A stretch of DNA of 64,000 nt from Tepidiforma bonchosmolovskayae (GTDB lineage Bacteria > Chloroflexota > Dehalococcoidia > Tepidiformales > Tepidiformaceae). The stretch lies in the NCBI RefSeq assembly GCF_008838325.1, contig NZ_CP042829.1:1736001-1800000 (forward strand), written 5' to 3'. Both the position numbers and the translations under genes were made by a program. Positions 51,610 to 59,700 of this stretch are shown piece after piece (the stretch's first letter is position 1; every line of letters begins with the position of its first letter). The notes beneath the pieces are model-generated. The model was not told the DNA's origin. It ran no database searches and saw only the letters and a list, made by a program, of their open reading frames with translations.

Positions 51610-51687
51610 CCGCGAAAGGAGGGCCGTAGGGACAGGACTCGCATCCCCGCCGCGCACGCCAGCGTCTCCCGCGTCCCTCCTTCACCC

Positions 51688-53082
51688 ATGACCCTCGCAC
51701 CCCTCGAACGCCTCCCTCCGCATGACATCGAGGCCGAGGAGGCCGTCATCGCCTCTCTCATGGTCGACCCCGATGCCATGCTCGCGGTCGTCAACATCCT
51801 CAAGCCTTCCGACTTCTTCCGCGAAAAGCACGGCTGGATCTACGACGCCTGCCTCGCCCTCTGGAACCGCGACGAAGTCATCAACCAGATCACCGTCGCC
51901 CACGAACTTGCCGTCCGCGACCAGCTCGAGGACGTCGGCGGCCAAACCTTCCTCGCCGACATCATCCGCCGCCTGCCCACCTCCATCGGCGTCGAGTTCT
52001 ACGCCCGCATCGTCAAGCGCGATGCCACCTACCGCGGCCTCATCCACGCGGCGGCAGCCATCATGCAGATGGCCTACGAGGCCCCGGCCGAAATCGAAAC
52101 CGTCTTCACCCGCGCCGAATCGCTCATCCAGCGCCTCCGCGGTGGCGAGTCCTTCCGCGATTTCGTCCACATCCGGCAGGTCCTCGATTCCTACCTCGAA
52201 CAGGACCCCGCCGAAGCCGAGCGCCTCCAAATCTCCGCCATCCGCTCCGGCTTCACCGACCTCGATACCCTCCTCGGCGGCTTCAAGCGCTCCGACCTCG
52301 TCATCATCGGCGCCCGCCCCAGCGTCGGGAAATCCAGCTTCGCCCTCGGCATCGCCCGCAACGCCGCCATCCTCCAGAAGGCGAACGTCGCCGTCTTCTC
52401 CCTCGAAATGTCCGCCGAGCAGCTCGCCGTCCGCCTCCTCAGTGCAGAAGCCGGCGTCGAAAGCAACCGTCTCCGCCTCGGCCAGAACACCGAATTCGAA
52501 GAGCGGAAGGTCATCAACGCCGCATCCCGCCTCTCCGAAGCCAACATCTGGTTCGATGACTCGCCCTTCCTCACCGTCGCCGAGCTCCGCGCACGCGCCC
52601 GCCGCCTCGCCGGGCAGGCCGGCGGCCTGGACCTCATCATCATCGACTACCTCCAGCTCATGCAGGGCGAGTCCACCAGCTCCCGCGAAAACCGCGTGCA
52701 GGAGATCTCCTACATCTCCCGCACCCTCAAGAGCCTTGCCCGCGAGCTCGATGTCCCCATCATCGCCCTTGCCCAGCTCTCCCGCGCCATCGAAAACCGC
52801 CACCCCCGCATCCCGATGCTCTCCGACCTCCGAGACTCCGGCTCCATCGAACAGGACGCCGATATTGTCATCTTCCTCAGCCGCGAAGAGCTCTACGTCA
52901 CCCCTGAGCAGTGGGCCCAGCAGCACCCCGACCTCCCCGAGTCCGCCTACCCCCGCGGCGTCGCACAGGTCATCGTCGCCAAGAACCGCCACGGCCCCAT
53001 CGGCACCATCGAACTCCGCTTCCGCGCCCCCTTCGCACGCTTCGAAGACTGGGTCCTGAAGACCGATGACGACCTCCTCTGA
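51688..53082 (+). CDS. dnaB: Replicative DNA helicase DnaB
   Basis: A 464-residue helicase of normal length. The N-terminal domain begins LPPHDIEAEEAVIASLMVDP. The RecA-like motor has Walker A IGARPSVGKSSFALGIARNA (near 209), FSLEMSAEQLAVRLLSAEAG, Walker B LDLIIIDYLQLMQG, LKSLARELDVPIIALAQLSR and the arginine finger region. No intein is present. No ribosome site or -10 box is visible before the ATG, so it is likely read from the rplI transcript (78-nt gap). It is coupled to the DnaD-like gene by a 17-nt overlap. Confidence 0.96.
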   Translation: MTLAPLERLPPHDIEAEEAVIASLMVDPDAMLAVVNILKPSDFFREKHGWIYDACLALWNRDEVINQITVAHELAVRDQLEDVGGQTFLADIIRRLPTSIGVEFYARIVKRDATYRGLIHAAAAIMQMAYEAPAEIETVFTRAESLIQRLRGGESFRDFVHIRQVLDSYLEQDPAEAERLQISAIRSGFTDLDTLLGGFKRSDLVIIGARPSVGKSSFALGIARNAAILQKANVAVFSLEMSAEQLAVRLLSAEAGVESNRLRLGQNTEFEERKVINAASRLSEANIWFDDSPFLTVAELRARARRLAGQAGGLDLIIIDYLQLMQGESTSSRENRVQEISYISRTLKSLARELDVPIIALAQLSRAIENRHPRIPMLSDLRDSGSIEQDADIVIFLSREELYVTPEQWAQQHPDLPESAYPRGVAQVIVAKNRHGPIGTIELRFRAPFARFEDWVLKTDDDLL

Positions 53083-53794
53083 CCCCGACGCCTTCGCCGG
53101 CTTCCCGGGCATCGGCAAGGCCACCGCCATCCCCAACCTCTTCTTCGCCGCCGTCCTCCCCCGCATGGAGGCCCCCGGCGACCTCCTCGCCTTCCTCTGG
53201 GTCGCCCGCCTCACGCAGGAGCTGAAGGCCGAGCCCCGCTGCGTCGCCGCCGAAGCCATCTGGGCCCACGAGCCGGCCCGCCTCTCCTTCGAACGCCTCG
53301 CCGGCGGCCGCCCCGGCCTCGATACTGGCCTCCAGCGCTGCCTCGAACTCCGCGCGCTCCTCGCCCTTGAAGTGCGCGGCCCCGGCGGCCCCGAAGCCCT
53401 CTACTTCGTCAACACCCCCGCTGCCCGCCGGTCGATAGCCCGCGCCCTCGCCGGCGAACTCGAACTCCGGCCCGGCGCAGCTGTCGCCCCGCTCCGCGCC
53501 CGCGAAGAGCGCCCCGGCATCTTCCGCCTCTACGAAGAGCACATCGGCACCATCACCCCCCTCGTCGCCGAAAAGCTCGTTGAGGCCGAAGCCGCCTATC
53601 CCCCAGACTGGATTGAAGACGCCTTCCGCGAAGCCGCCGAACGCAACATCCGCAACTGGCGCTACATCCAGCGCATGCTCGAGACCTGGGCTCTGGAGGG
53701 CCGCCCCGATGAAACGACTGGACGAGATTCTCTCGAAGACGCGAAACGCCGCTTCCTCGGCGGACCCTTCGGCAGCATCGCCCGCTACCGCTGA
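53066..53794 (+). CDS. DnaD-like primosomal protein
   Basis: A 242-residue protein. The N-terminal part (about 10-130) is a winged-helix-like domain (VARLTQELKAEPRCVAAEAI). The C-terminal segment FRLYEEHIGTITPLVAEKLV, IEDAFREAAERNIRNWRYIQ and RMLETWALEGRPDE is the DnaD/DnaB2 domain that in Firmicutes recruits the replicative helicase at the origin and at stalled forks. It starts inside dnaB (17-nt overlap) and itself overlaps the start of the next gene by 86 nt. The three products are probably one helicase-loading unit. Confidence 0.83.
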   Translation: MTTSSDPDAFAGFPGIGKATAIPNLFFAAVLPRMEAPGDLLAFLWVARLTQELKAEPRCVAAEAIWAHEPARLSFERLAGGRPGLDTGLQRCLELRALLALEVRGPGGPEALYFVNTPAARRSIARALAGELELRPGAAVAPLRAREERPGIFRLYEEHIGTITPLVAEKLVEAEAAYPPDWIEDAFREAAERNIRNWRYIQRMLETWALEGRPDETTGRDSLEDAKRRFLGGPFGSIARYR

Positions 53795-55112
53795 CTCCCC
53801 CGACCCCGAAGAGGAGGCCGCCTGCCCCATCTGCCGCGGCGCCGGCTTCGTCCGCCGCCCCTACCCCGTCGGCCATCCCCGCTTCGGCCGCGCCGAACCG
53901 TGCGACTGCGTCCTCGATGAAGCCGAAGACCAGCGCCGCGAACGGCTCACCCGCCTCAGCAACATCGGCGCCCTCGCCCGCTTCACCTTCGCCACCCTCA
54001 ACCCCCGCGGCCGCACCGGCGCCGACGACGCCTTCGAAGCCGCCGTAGCCGCCGCCCGCGCCTACGCGGAGCGCCCCGAAGGCTGGCTCGTCCTCTCCGG
54101 GCCCTCCGGCACCGGCAAAACCCACCTCGCCGCAGCCCTCGCCAACCGCCGCATCGAACTCGGCCACCCCGTCCTCTTTATGGTCGTCGCCGACCTCCTC
54201 GACCACCTCCGCGCCGGCTACGACACCGATGACGAGGACCTCTCCTTCAACCGCGTCTTCGAACAGGTCCGCAACGCCCCGCTGCTCATCCTCGACGACC
54301 TCGATGGCGCGTCCGGAACGCCATGGGCCCGCGAGAAGCTGCTCCAGGTCATTAACCACCGCTTCAACCTCGCCCTGCCGACCGTCATCACCACGAGCAC
54401 CCCGCCCGCCGCGCTTGACCCGCGCCTCGCCACCCGCCTCCTCGACCCTGCCCTCGCCCGCGTCATCACCCTCGGCCGCGGCCAGGCCGCAGGCTACTTC
54501 GAAATCGGCGGCATGAGCCGTGAGCGGCTCGCCGCCTGCCAGTTCCGCACCTTCGAGACCCGCGTCCCGGGCCTCCGCGAGGAAGAGCGCGCCTCCCTCG
54601 AAGCCGCCTTCGACGCCGCCCGCAGGTACGCCGAGGACCCCCAGGGCTGGCTCGTCTTTTGCGGCACCAACGGCTGCGGCAAGACCCACCTCGCCGGCGC
54701 CATCGCCAACCGCGCCCTCGAACGCGGCCAGTCGGTCGTCTTCGCCGTCGTCCCCGACCTCCTCGACCACCTCCGCGCCTCCTTCGCACCCGGCCGCGAA
54801 CTCCCCTACGACGAACTCTTCGAACGCGTCCGCACCGCCGACCTCCTCGTCCTCGACGACTTCGGCGCCCAGGCCGCCACCCCCTGGGCCCAGGAAAAGC
54901 TCTACCAGGTCGTGAACTACCGCCACGTCGCCGGCCTGCCGACCGTTGTCACCTCCGACCGCTCCCTCGAGGAGCTCCAGGCCGTCAATCCCCGAATCGT
55001 CGCCCGCATCGCCGACCCCCGCGCCGGCGCCATCATTGTCATCCTCGCCCCACACTACCACCTCGGCCGCGGCGCAGGCGGCCCGCCCCGTCCCTCCCGG
55101 CGCACGCGGTAA
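53709..55112 (+). CDS. DnaC-like helicase loader with zinc motif and two tandem AAA+ domains
   Basis: A 467-residue protein. An N-terminal zinc-like motif has C39-x2-C42 and C65-x-C67. The first AAA+ module has Walker A GPSGTGKTH (about 131-139), Walker B LLILDDLD (about 192) and RLATRLLDP. A linker near 265-280 leads to the second module, with Walker A GTNGCGKTH (about 318-326), Walker B LLVLDDFG (about 378) and RIVARIADP. DnaC/DnaI loaders have one module and about 250-310 residues, so this is a duplication-fusion; 37 of 57 aligned positions around the two Walker A motifs are identical. ATG 53709 lies inside the DnaD-like gene. It probably loads DnaB onto DNA; whether the two modules act as a dimer in one chain is inference. 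Confidence 0.85.
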   Translation: MKRLDEILSKTRNAASSADPSAASPATADSPDPEEEAACPICRGAGFVRRPYPVGHPRFGRAEPCDCVLDEAEDQRRERLTRLSNIGALARFTFATLNPRGRTGADDAFEAAVAAARAYAERPEGWLVLSGPSGTGKTHLAAALANRRIELGHPVLFMVVADLLDHLRAGYDTDDEDLSFNRVFEQVRNAPLLILDDLDGASGTPWAREKLLQVINHRFNLALPTVITTSTPPAALDPRLATRLLDPALARVITLGRGQAAGYFEIGGMSRERLAACQFRTFETRVPGLREEERASLEAAFDAARRYAEDPQGWLVFCGTNGCGKTHLAGAIANRALERGQSVVFAVVPDLLDHLRASFAPGRELPYDELFERVRTADLLVLDDFGAQAATPWAQEKLYQVVNYRHVAGLPTVVTSDRSLEELQAVNPRIVARIADPRAGAIIVILAPHYHLGRGAGGPPRPSRRTR

Positions 55113-55124
55113 CGCTCCAGCCGT

Positions 55125-55130
55125 TACGAT
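55125..55130 (+). promoter_or_regulatory. -10 box for a leaderless gene
   Basis: TACGAT ends exactly 6 nt before the GTG at 55137. Confidence 0.55.
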
Positions 55131-55136
55131 GCATCC

Positions 55137-55670
55137 GTGACCTGGAAGCGCGGGCTCGCGATCTTCGCCGCTGGCGTGCTCCTGCTCCTCGTCGGCCTCG
55201 CCGTCTTCCTCGCCCGCGAAGCCGAGCGCATCTCCGTGACCACACCGCCTTCCGCTGAGCCGCTCGCCCGCCCGGCCGCACTGGACGGCCCCGATGCGCC
55301 CCCCGCCGACCCCTCGCCCTCCGCCGTGCACCGGGGCATCCGCTTCACCGTCCTCCGGGTTGCCGACCCTGAACCGCCGGGGCTCTACCCGGTCAAGACC
55401 GGGCTCCGCCGCGTCGGCATCCTCCTCCGCCTCGAACCTGTCGAGCCCGGCGCCGCCTACAGCGTCGCCTCCATCCGGCTCCGCGGCAGCGACGGCGTCC
55501 GCTACGGCTGGGCGCTCACGAACCAGGAGCCCGCCCTGCACACGGGCACCCTCGCAGCCGGCGATGCCGTCAATGGCTGGGTCGCCTTCGACCTCCCTCC
55601 CGGCGTCCAACCGGCAGCCCTCGAGTACGGCACCGCTGCCCGCTCCGAGCCGCTCCTCACCCTGCCCTGA
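55137..55670 (+). CDS. Membrane-anchored protein with DUF4352-like immunoglobulin domain
   Basis: A 177-residue protein. One N-terminal membrane segment (about 5-24, GLAIFAAGVLLLLVGLAVFL) anchors an extracytoplasmic part: a Pro/Ala-rich spacer (about 40-65) and a beta domain (about 70-177) with RFTVLRVADPEPPG, GILLRLEPVEPGAAYSV, VNGWVAFDLPPGVQPAALEY. The last pattern (GWVAFDLP) is typical of DUF4352/telokin-like Ig domains. Role unknown. Ends 14 nt into the convergent Nudix gene. Confidence 0.65.
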   Translation: MTWKRGLAIFAAGVLLLLVGLAVFLAREAERISVTTPPSAEPLARPAALDGPDAPPADPSPSAVHRGIRFTVLRVADPEPPGLYPVKTGLRRVGILLRLEPVEPGAAYSVASIRLRGSDGVRYGWALTNQEPALHTGTLAAGDAVNGWVAFDLPPGVQPAALEYGTAARSEPLLTLP

Positions 55671-56199
55671 GCCCCGGGATATCCAGCCCGCGCTGCTGCG
55701 CCCACGCCCGCAGCGCAGCCTCCGTGCTGTCGAACGCCAGCTCGTCCCACGGGATCGCCTCCGGCGCGAACCACCGCACCTCGCTCGTCTCGTGGCCCGG
55801 CGCCCCTTCGCCCAGCGCCCGCCCCTCGTACACGATCACCACAATCCCGGGCCCGGTCCGCGTGAACACCCCGACCAGCCGCAGGTCCGCCACCTCCAGG
55901 TGCGCCTCCTCCAGCGTCTCCCGCATCGCCGCCTCCTCGGCCGTCTCCCCGAGGTCCATGTAGCCGCCGGGGAACACCCAGGTCCCGCTCCGCGGCTCGA
56001 TCGTCCGCCGCACCAGCAGCAGCCGGCCGTCCTCCCGTACCGGGATGATGCCCACCACCGGCCGCGGGTTCAGGTAGTGCACGAACCCGCAATCGAGGCA
56101 GACCATCCGCCGCTTCGTATCCCCTTCCGGGATCGCCGTCGTCAGCCGCTGCCCGCAGTGCATGCAGTACCGGCTGAAGGCATGCGGGTGGCTCGTCAT
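55657..56199 (-). CDS. Nudix hydrolase with N-terminal zinc ribbon
   Basis: A 180-residue protein. A zinc ribbon (CMHCGQ and CLDCGF, about 13-40) precedes the Nudix domain with box GGYMDLGETAEEAAMRETLE-EA (about 75-97), the GX5EX7REUXEE core. Zinc-ribbon Nudix proteins of this type (NudC-like and relatives) hydrolyse NADH, ADP-ribose or other nucleoside diphosphates. ATG 56199 shares ATGA with the moaE stop, so it is the last gene of moaD-moaE-nudix; whether it joins in molybdopterin metabolism is unclear. Confidence 0.85.
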   Translation of the reverse strand: MTSHPHAFSRYCMHCGQRLTTAIPEGDTKRRMVCLDCGFVHYLNPRPVVGIIPVREDGRLLLVRRTIEPRSGTWVFPGGYMDLGETAEEAAMRETLEEAHLEVADLRLVGVFTRTGPGIVVIVYEGRALGEGAPGHETSEVRWFAPEAIPWDELAFDSTEAALRAWAQQRGLDIPGLRAG

Positions 56200-56648
56200 G
56201 GGCGCATGCTCGCCGGCGCCTGCTGCATCCCCAGCGATTCCGGCCCTTCGATCCATTCCTCCCCGTCCTCCCAGACTTCCTTCTTCCACACCGGCACCCG
56301 CTTCTTCACCTCGTTCACGACCCACAGCCCCGCCTCGTACGACTCCCGCCGGTGCCCGCAGCTCACCGCGACCACCAGGCTCGTCTCCCCGATTTCCAGC
56401 CGCCCCGTCCGGTGCAGGATCGCGCAGCCCTCCAGCCCGAACCGCGCCTTCGCCTCCTCCGCGATCGCCCGCATCTCCTTCTCCGCCATCGACGGGTAGG
56501 CGTCGTACACCAGGTGCGAGACTGCGCGCCCCAGGTTGGTGTTCCGCACCACCCCGAGGAAGACGTTGATCGCCCCGGCCGCCGGCGAGGCCACCGCCCG
56601 CGCAGCCTCGTCCGCCGAAAGCGGCTCCTCCGTCACCCGGATCAGCAT
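56196..56648 (-). CDS. moaE: Molybdopterin synthase catalytic subunit MoaE
   Basis: A 150-residue protein with the MoaE features GAINVFLGVVRNTNLGRAV, YDAYPSMAEKEMRAIAEEAK, ILHRTGRLEIGETSLVVAVS and VKKRVPVWKKEVWEDGEEWI. The conserved Lys residues of KKRVPVWKKE form the active site. It takes sulfur from the MoaD C-terminus to make molybdopterin. The start is 2 nt after the moaD stop. Confidence 0.93.
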   Translation of the reverse strand: MLIRVTEEPLSADEAARAVASPAAGAINVFLGVVRNTNLGRAVSHLVYDAYPSMAEKEMRAIAEEAKARFGLEGCAILHRTGRLEIGETSLVVAVSCGHRRESYEAGLWVVNEVKKRVPVWKKEVWEDGEEWIEGPESLGMQQAPASMRP

Positions 56649-56650
56649 CG

Positions 56651-56899
56651 TCAACCTCCCGAAACCGGCGGGATCAGCGCGAGCGTCGCACCGGCCCGCA
56701 CCGGCGCATCCTCCCGCGCGTACTCCTCGTCCAGCGCATACATCAGCGTCGGCACGGCCGCGGCCAGCTGCGGATATCGCGCCACCACCCGGTCGCGCAC
56801 GTCCCGCACCAGCTCCCCCTCGCCGACCTCGACCTCGAGCCGCCGGGTCCCGGCCCGTTCCGCCAGCGAAGCAAAGAGCAGCACCGTGACCGAACCCAT
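56651..56899 (-). CDS. moaD: Molybdopterin synthase sulfur carrier subunit MoaD
   Basis: An 82-residue ubiquitin-fold protein ending in the required Gly-Gly (ALIPPVSGG). VTVLLFASLAERAG and YALDEEYAREDAPVRAGATL are typical. The terminal glycine is thiocarboxylated and donates sulfur through MoaE. ATG 56899 has TACAAT 6 nt upstream; it heads the moaD-moaE-nudix operon. Confidence 0.92.
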   Translation of the reverse strand: MGSVTVLLFASLAERAGTRRLEVEVGEGELVRDVRDRVVARYPQLAAAVPTLMYALDEEYAREDAPVRAGATLALIPPVSGG

Positions 56900-56905
56900 G
56901 CCCCC

Positions 56906-56911
56906 ATTGTA
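56906..56911 (-). promoter_or_regulatory. -10 box of the moaDE operon
   Basis: Reads TACAAT on the minus strand and ends exactly 6 nt before the ATG at 56899. Confidence 0.6.
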
Positions 56912-56935
56912 GCCCCGCCCGGTGCCGGCGGTTGC

Positions 56936-56941
56936 TATCCT
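56936..56941 (+). promoter_or_regulatory. -10 box of the comF gene
   Basis: TATCCT preceded by TGC (extended -10), ending 7 nt before the ATG at 56949; divergent from the moaD promoter with only 24 nt between the two boxes. Confidence 0.5.
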
Positions 56942-56948
56942 CCCCGCG

Positions 56949-57659
56949 ATGCGTCCCCGCACCCTGCTCGACCGCGCCGTCGACCTCCTCTTTCCCCTCC
57001 GCTGCGCCGGCTGCGGCGCCTTCGATACCGCCCTCTGCCCCGCCTGCGAAGCCCGCCTCGAGCCTGCCGTCGGTCCCGGCCGCTGCGGCAACTGCTCCGC
57101 CGCCTGGGACGGAGCCGATTTTTGCCCCCGCTGCTTCGGCTGGCGCGAACTCGCCGGCGTCCGCTCCGTCTACGAACACGCCGGCGCCGCGCGCGCCCTC
57201 GTCCACCGCCTCAAATACCAGCGCTACCGCGCCCTCGCTCCTTTGATGGCCGCCCGCGTGGCCCCGCTTGCCGCGTCTCTCCCCGTCGACGGCTGGGTCG
57301 CCGTTCCCCTCCACCGGAGCCGCGAGCGCGACCGCGGCTTCAACCAGGCCGAACTCCTCCTCCGCCATGCCGGCCTCCCGCCCGCCCCGGCCCGCCTGCG
57401 CCGCGTCCGCAACACCGGCAGCCAGGTGCGCCGCACGGCCGCCGCCCGCGCCGCAGCCCTGGCCGGCGCCTTCGCCGCCGAAGGCCCGCCCCTCGATGGT
57501 CTCGTCGTCGGCCTGATCGACGATGTCATCACCTCCGGCGCCACAGCCCGCGAATGCGCCCGCGCCCTCCTCGACCACGGCGCCTGCCGGGTCTGGGCCG
57601 TCAGCTTCACCCGCGCCAGCCTCGACCTCTCGGCCCCGGAGGCCCCGATCGACGACTGA
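56949..57659 (+). CDS. ComF family amidophosphoribosyltransferase-like protein
   Basis: A 236-residue protein. Paired zinc-binding cysteines (CAGCGAFDTALCPACEA, then CGNCSAAW and CPRCF) precede the phosphoribosyltransferase domain with VHRLKYQRYRALAPLMAARV, VPLHRSRERDRGFNQAELL and the PRPP loop GLIDDVITSGATARECARAL. This is the ComFC/GntX layout; ComFC helps DNA uptake during natural transformation. No other competence gene is visible here. ATG 56949 is chosen by the nearby -10 box. Confidence 0.9.
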   Translation: MRPRTLLDRAVDLLFPLRCAGCGAFDTALCPACEARLEPAVGPGRCGNCSAAWDGADFCPRCFGWRELAGVRSVYEHAGAARALVHRLKYQRYRALAPLMAARVAPLAASLPVDGWVAVPLHRSRERDRGFNQAELLLRHAGLPPAPARLRRVRNTGSQVRRTAAARAAALAGAFAAEGPPLDGLVVGLIDDVITSGATARECARALLDHGACRVWAVSFTRASLDLSAPEAPIDD

Positions 57660-57670
57660 CCCGCCGCGCC

Positions 57671-57700
57671 GCCGGGAAAGCGCGCACCCCCCGGCTTTAC
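57671..57700 (+). terminator. Weak terminator-like hairpin after comF
   Basis: GCCGGG (57671-57676) and CCCGGC (57690-57695) with a 13-nt loop, followed by TTTAC. Short stem and short T-tract, so low confidence. Confidence 0.3.
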
Positions 57701-57712
57701 CTGCCGCCCGCC

Positions 57713-57718
57713 TACAAT
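57713..57718 (+). promoter_or_regulatory. -10 box of the MoxR/Bat operon
   Basis: TACAAT, 29 nt before the GTG at 57748, whose ribosome site CCGGAG lies about 7 nt upstream. Confidence 0.6.
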
Positions 57719-57747
57719 ACGGGCACCCTGTAGCCCCGGAGCCTGCC

Positions 57748-58737
57748 GTGCCGCCCGGCGCATCCGCCCTCCCGCCTGCCGCCGCCCTCGCCGCCGATAC
57801 CCTCGCCCGCGTCCGCGCCGAGGTCCACCGCGTCATCATCGGCCAGGACCGCCTCATCGACCGCCTCCTCATCGGCCTCCTCTGCAACGGCCACATCCTC
57901 GTCGAGGGCGTCCCCGGCCTCGCCAAGTCCCTCACCGTCTCCACCCTCGCCCGCGCCCTTGACCTTCACGCCGTCCGCATCCAGTTCACTCCCGACCTCC
58001 TCCCCGCCGACCTCGTCGGCACCGAGGTCTTCAACGCCCGCGATGGCCAGTTCACCATCCGCAAGGGCCCCATCTTCGCCAACTTCGTCCTCGCCGACGA
58101 AATCAACCGCGCCCCCGCCAAGGTCCAGTCCGCCCTCCTCGAAGCGATGCAGGAGCGCCAGGTCACCATCGGCGGCCAGACCTTCCCGCTCGATGACCCC
58201 TTCCTCGTCATCACCACCCAGAATCCGATCGAGCAGGAAGGCACCTACCCCCTGCCCGAGGCCCAGCTCGACCGCTTCCTCCTCAAGGTCCGCGTCGACT
58301 ACCCCTCCCGCGCCGAGGAGCGGCAGGTCCTCGAACTCAGCCTCGCCCCGGAGCCGCCCCGCGTCGGCGTCGTCGCCTCCCGCCAGTCCATCCTCGATGC
58401 CCGCGCCGCCGTCCACGAGGTCGCCCTTGACGACGCCATCCGCGACTACATCACCCAGCTCGTCGCGGCCACCCGGCGCCCCGCCGACTACCGCCTCCCC
58501 GACCTCCAGCCACTCATCGCCTTCGGCGCCTCCCCGCGCGCCTCGATCAGCCTCGCCCTCGCCGCACGCGCCCACGCGTTCCTCCACGGCCGCGGCTACA
58601 CCACGCCCGATGACGTCAAAGCGGTCGCCCACGAGGCACTCCGCCATCGCATCATCACCACCTACGAAGCCGACGCCCGCGAGCTGACGCCCGACGACCT
58701 CATCGACCGCCTGCTCGAAGGCGTCGACGTGCCCTGA
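57748..58737 (+). CDS. MoxR family AAA+ ATPase
   Basis: A 329-residue ATPase. It has [20 protein letters not shown], Walker [21 protein letters not shown], Walker [21 protein letters not shown], sensor [20 protein letters not shown] and [12 protein letters not shown], all diagnostic of MoxR. MoxR proteins act as chaperones for von Willebrand factor A proteins; the four following genes fit this. GTG 57748 has CCGGAG upstream; a small gap separates it from DUF58. Confidence 0.93.
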   Translation: MPPGASALPPAAALAADTLARVRAEVHRVIIGQDRLIDRLLIGLLCNGHILVEGVPGLAKSLTVSTLARALDLHAVRIQFTPDLLPADLVGTEVFNARDGQFTIRKGPIFANFVLADEINRAPAKVQSALLEAMQERQVTIGGQTFPLDDPFLVITTQNPIEQEGTYPLPEAQLDRFLLKVRVDYPSRAEERQVLELSLAPEPPRVGVVASRQSILDARAAVHEVALDDAIRDYITQLVAATRRPADYRLPDLQPLIAFGASPRASISLALAARAHAFLHGRGYTTPDDVKAVAHEALRHRIITTYEADARELTPDDLIDRLLEGVDVP

Positions 58738-58758
58738 ACGTTCCCTGCCGGGGGTCGC

Positions 58759-59700
58759 ATGCTCCGTCTCCCCATCCCCTTCCCCCGCACCGCTCCTTCC
58801 CGGGCAGCCCCCGCGCTCGATGACCCCCTCACCCCCGCGCTCCTCGCCCGCGTCCGCGCCATCGAGCTGCGCGCCCGCCGCCTCGTCAACACCCTCTTCC
58901 TCGGCGAATACCACGCCGTCTTCCGCGGCCGCGGCCTCGAGTTCGATGAACTCCGCCCCTACGTCCCCGGCGACGACGTCCGCGCCCTCGACTGGAACGC
59001 CTACGCCCGCACCGGCGAGCCGTTCATCCGCCGCTACCGCGAAGACCGCGACCTCACCGTCATCTTCGTCGTCGATGTCTCCGCCTCCCAGTTCGCCGGC
59101 GCCGCGCCCGTCGCAAAAAGCGCCCTCGCCGCCGAAATCGCCGCCGTCCTCGCCCTCGCTGCCGTCCGCAACAAGGACCGCGTCGGCCTCCTCCTCTTCG
59201 CCGGCCGCCCCCAGCGCTACGTCCGCCCTGCTGGCGGCGCAACCCACGTCCTCCGCGTCATCCGCGAAATCCTCCGCGCCCGCCCGGCGCATCCCGGTAC
59301 CGACCTCGCCGCCGCGCTCCAGTACCTCGTCGGCGTACAGCGCCGCCGCGCCACCGTCTTCCTCATCTCCGACTTCCTCGCTCCGGTCGAACCGGCCCGC
59401 CTCCGCGCCGCGGCCAGCCGCCACGACCTGATCGCCGTCACCGTCCGCGACCCCGTCGACGAAGCCCTCCCCGATGCCGGAGTCGTCACCGTGGCCGACG
59501 CCGAAACCGGCGCCGTGCTCGAGCTCGACACCTGCGACCCGGCCGTGCGCGAGGCCTACGCCCGCCGCGTCCGCGAACTCGACGCCGACCGCGCTGCCCT
59601 CTTCGGCCAGCTCGGCATCGACGAAATCCGCGCCGTCGCCGGCGAGGACTACGTCCCCGCCCTCCTCCGCTTCTTCCGCCGCCGGGGGGCCGCCGCATGA
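58759..59700 (+). CDS. DUF58 domain-containing protein (BatA/MoxR-associated)
   Basis: A 313-residue protein with the DUF58 core LVNTLFLGEYHAVFRGRGLE, FDELRPYVPGDDVRALDWNA, ARTGEPFIRRYREDRDLTV, and a VWA-like fold after it (VIFVVDVSASQFAG). DUF58 proteins always accompany MoxR ATPases. No membrane segment. The GGGGG stretch 6 nt before the ATG at 58759 is a possible ribosome site. Overlaps the next gene by 4 nt (ATGA at 59697). Confidence 0.9.
   Translation: MLRLPIPFPRTAPSRAAPALDDPLTPALLARVRAIELRARRLVNTLFLGEYHAVFRGRGLEFDELRPYVPGDDVRALDWNAYARTGEPFIRRYREDRDLTVIFVVDVSASQFAGAAPVAKSALAAEIAAVLALAAVRNKDRVGLLLFAGRPQRYVRPAGGATHVLRVIREILRARPAHPGTDLAAALQYLVGVQRRRATVFLISDFLAPVEPARLRAAASRHDLIAVTVRDPVDEALPDAGVVTVADAETGAVLELDTCDPAVREAYARRVRELDADRAALFGQLGIDEIRAVAGEDYVPALLRFFRRRGAAA

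Noticed and set aside
54466-54789. Gly/Arg-rich minus-strand frame within the helicase loader
   Set aside because: It is a typical high-GC shadow with low-complexity composition and no ribosome site.
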